From positions 96,908,914 to 96,972,913 of the forward strand of contig NC_059471.1 in NCBI RefSeq assembly GCF_018139145.2: DNA of 64,000 bases, in the 5' to 3' direction. The translations under genes were made by a program, and so were the position numbers. The DNA is from Gymnogyps californianus. Lineage: Eukaryota > Chordata > Aves > Accipitriformes > Cathartidae. This document shows positions 61,936 through 64,000 of the stretch, piece after piece (within the stretch, counting starts at the first letter, position 1; every line of letters begins with the position of its first letter). Under the pieces are notes generated by a model. The model did no database searches. It worked only from the letters and a program-made list of their open reading frames with translations, and was not told the DNA's origin.

Positions 61936-64000
61936 AAGAAAACAGACTGAACCACAGCAAACAAAGTACTAGTAAACAACCTATCCCCTTCTGGAGAAAT
62001 GCTTATGGCAACAAAAATTAAGAGCCTTTCACTCTTTTGCAGAAATAGAAGTAGCAGCTGGAGTGCCTGGTGAAGCTCGCGACAGGGAGGGATTCCTAAG
62101 GGCTGGGAAGGCACAAAAATGAAATGGTAAGCTACACTTTTCTTGTGCTGCGAAGCAGCTGAAGCTTGGGGGCAGAAGGAATTTCGTTTAATTATCAGTA
62201 GAAAATAATCTCAAGAACAAACTATGACTATGTATACGCAATTAACTTTGTCCACATGAGAATGCAAGCAGGAAGTATGGGTCTGGTGTTTGCGACAGAA
62301 GCCCCATCCCATTATGACCATTAAGAAACCTCAGATCTATAGGCAGGAGATACAATCCACACCAAGACTAGACAACAAGACAAGATAGGGTTTCTAACCC
62401 ATCCAGCTTCATAGCCAAATTCTCTTCACAGATGAGGGAGTTGTGAAACAGGGCATAAATTATGCCAGAGAAAAGGTCTTTGATCTCTGCTCTAGCATTC
62501 TAACAAAGCATTTGGCATTTCTCTCTCACTTTATTAGGGAGACTGCTCTCTGGATGGTTGCCTGCTTACTGTTTGCGTCTCTACCCAGAGGTAAATATAC
62601 TATAATACACATCTAGGAGTTTGTGGAAGTATTTATATGTGAATACACAAACTGCAAACTGAGAATCTTGGAGCAAAACAAAACAAATACATGCTTTGCT
62701 TTGAATATATTTCATCACAGTCCAAGGTTTGGAAGCACAGGTGATAACCTTCAGATAAACCTCTACATCTGAAAGAAGTGGTTTCAAGGTTAAGGTGTTT
62801 CAGGCCCACAAATATTTACCTGTAAAGTTTATACTGCCCACATCCTTAAAAATACCCTACCATTTCCATAATGTTAAGGATGACTTGGAATCTCATCCTT
62901 CACAACCCCCAACTGCCTTGCATCTGGTTTTGTATTTAAACTCATTAAGTTGCTGGGCTCACTACAGGCATAACCAAGTAAGTGAAAGGACTGGAGCCCA
63001 GCAGCAGTCTCTCTCCCTGAATCTTTGCACATGCTCTGCCAAGTTCTAGCAGAGTTGGGTTTCTGACATTACATAGATTAGATATGATCTTCCCTATGAA
63101 AGAGATACACTAGTATGTGGCGGTGAGAGAGTTTTCTACAAGCTGCAGGGGCAACTCCCTGTAATTTCTTTATCTGAGGCTTTAATTCAGCAATATTAAG
63201 ACCTCTGTGTGTGGTCAAGACTCCCCTGTTTGCCCTGAAGTGCCTCACGTTTACCAGGCACTGCAGTGGTTCAGGAGGTTACACTTCATCTGGAACTAGT
63301 CTCCCTCTCTCTTCTGGAGGCACAACTGACATATTTAGGGAAAACTTTCATGTGCCTCCACAGAGCAGTATGAAAAGTCTATTGCCACTCAAGATCTGCT
63401 CTTTCAGTAGCTGAGTACACCTGCAAGCATGTGGAGCCATCTAAGTGACTACGCTTTGACTGTTTCCCCCCCCCCCCCCCCCCCGCCTAAAATAAGGGAA
63501 TTCAAGTTCAGTGTTCCTGAGCAAGCAACTGGGATTGCAAAGAACCCCTACCCTCCCCAAAATACTTTTGCATGTAGATGAGACATAAGCCTGTAAGGAA
63601 TCACACACTACCTTGTCAGGGTAACACATTTCTGTTTGAGCTCATAAGTACTCAGAAACCCAAGAAATTCCCTGTTGCCTTGTTTCTAACACTGGAACAT
63701 TTTTCTACTTAACTCATTACTTCCACTATTAAACTACTTTGTCTAGTGTCAGAACTGTGCTACTATCACCAGAGCGAACTTGAGAGACACACTCAAGAGC
63801 TTTCCACTTCCAGGCTCTTTTCCGCAAGGCATAAATTCTAGATCACCTACTGGCATCCCAGATTCCTCCAGTACAAGCAATATATAATTAATAAACAAAG
63901 ATGATTACCCTAGATCATCTTCAGGGGGGAAAGGAGGGAGAAACAAAAAAGCCCAGTCTTTATGAGCTTCCCTGCACCACACTTTGGATACTGAAGCAGC
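61936..64000. other. Intergenic DNA to the window end, no gene recognised
   Basis: No recognisable exon or repeat family apart from the C19 tract at 63466-63484. Confidence 0.55.
63466..63484. repeat. Poly-C tract (C19)
   Basis: Nineteen consecutive C residues; length may be affected by sequencing error. Confidence 0.95.

Noticed and set aside
1..64000. CRISPR arrays, operons, prokaryotic mobile elements, tRNA or rRNA genes
   Set aside because: Nothing of the kind is visible; the window is vertebrate nuclear DNA.

Overview
The window is vertebrate nuclear DNA and most likely from a bird. It carries several LINE fragments of the CR1 type with the ATTCTGTGATTCTG-like 3' tail typical of avian CR1, a single solo-type retroviral LTR, few SINE-like or tandem repeats, and one compact multi-exon immune gene with a CpG-island promoter. 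The species cannot be fixed from the sequence alone.

The only gene I can assign with confidence is ICOSLG (ICOS ligand, B7-H2, a B7-family co-stimulatory membrane protein), on the + strand from about 9.9 kb to between 23.3 and 24.95 kb. Seven coding exons were reconstructed by hand: 9975-9988 and 13406-13446 (signal peptide), 15447-15808 (IgV), 16306-16590 (IgC), 18176-18352 (stalk, transmembrane helix), 19485-19520 and 22322-22332 (cytoplasmic tail). All introns are GT-AG. Five of the six junctions are phase 1, as is usual for Ig-superfamily genes; the exon 1/2 junction is phase 2. The IgC exon carries a near-human signature, NGYPEPNVYWINKTDNS. With one nucleotide restored in exon 3 the model gives about 308 residues, close to the 302 of human ICOSLG.

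The main anomaly is in exon 3. It is 362 nt long, where phase-1-to-phase-1 splicing demands a multiple of three. The frame breaks at about 15781-15790, just before the last beta strand of the IgV domain, and runs into a TAG at 15803-15805, a few bases before a perfect splice donor. Either the assembly lacks one base or this individual or species carries a truncating ICOSLG allele.

Layout: 1-9.28 kb is upstream intergenic DNA with a cluster of inverted repeats at 8.7-9.0 kb. A CpG island at about 9.29-10.45 kb holds the promoter, a consensus NF-kappaB site and GGCTC/GGCAC pentamer repeats. ICOSLG with its introns follows, with one decayed CR1 in intron 6, then a long 3' UTR with several poly(A) signals and an AU-rich nonamer. 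The remaining 39 kb (24.95-64 kb) has no recognisable gene. It contains CR1 pieces at 31.4, 33.2-34.0, 34.7 and 39.5-40.0 kb, an LTR with a duplicated TATA-box module inside the broken CR1 at 34 kb, long poly-G and poly-C tracts, a palindromic TA-rich satellite at 61.8 kb, and a few unassigned coding-like minus-strand ORFs that may be remnants or chance. I recognised no exon of the genes flanking human ICOSLG (GATD3A, PWP2, DNMT3L, AIRE).
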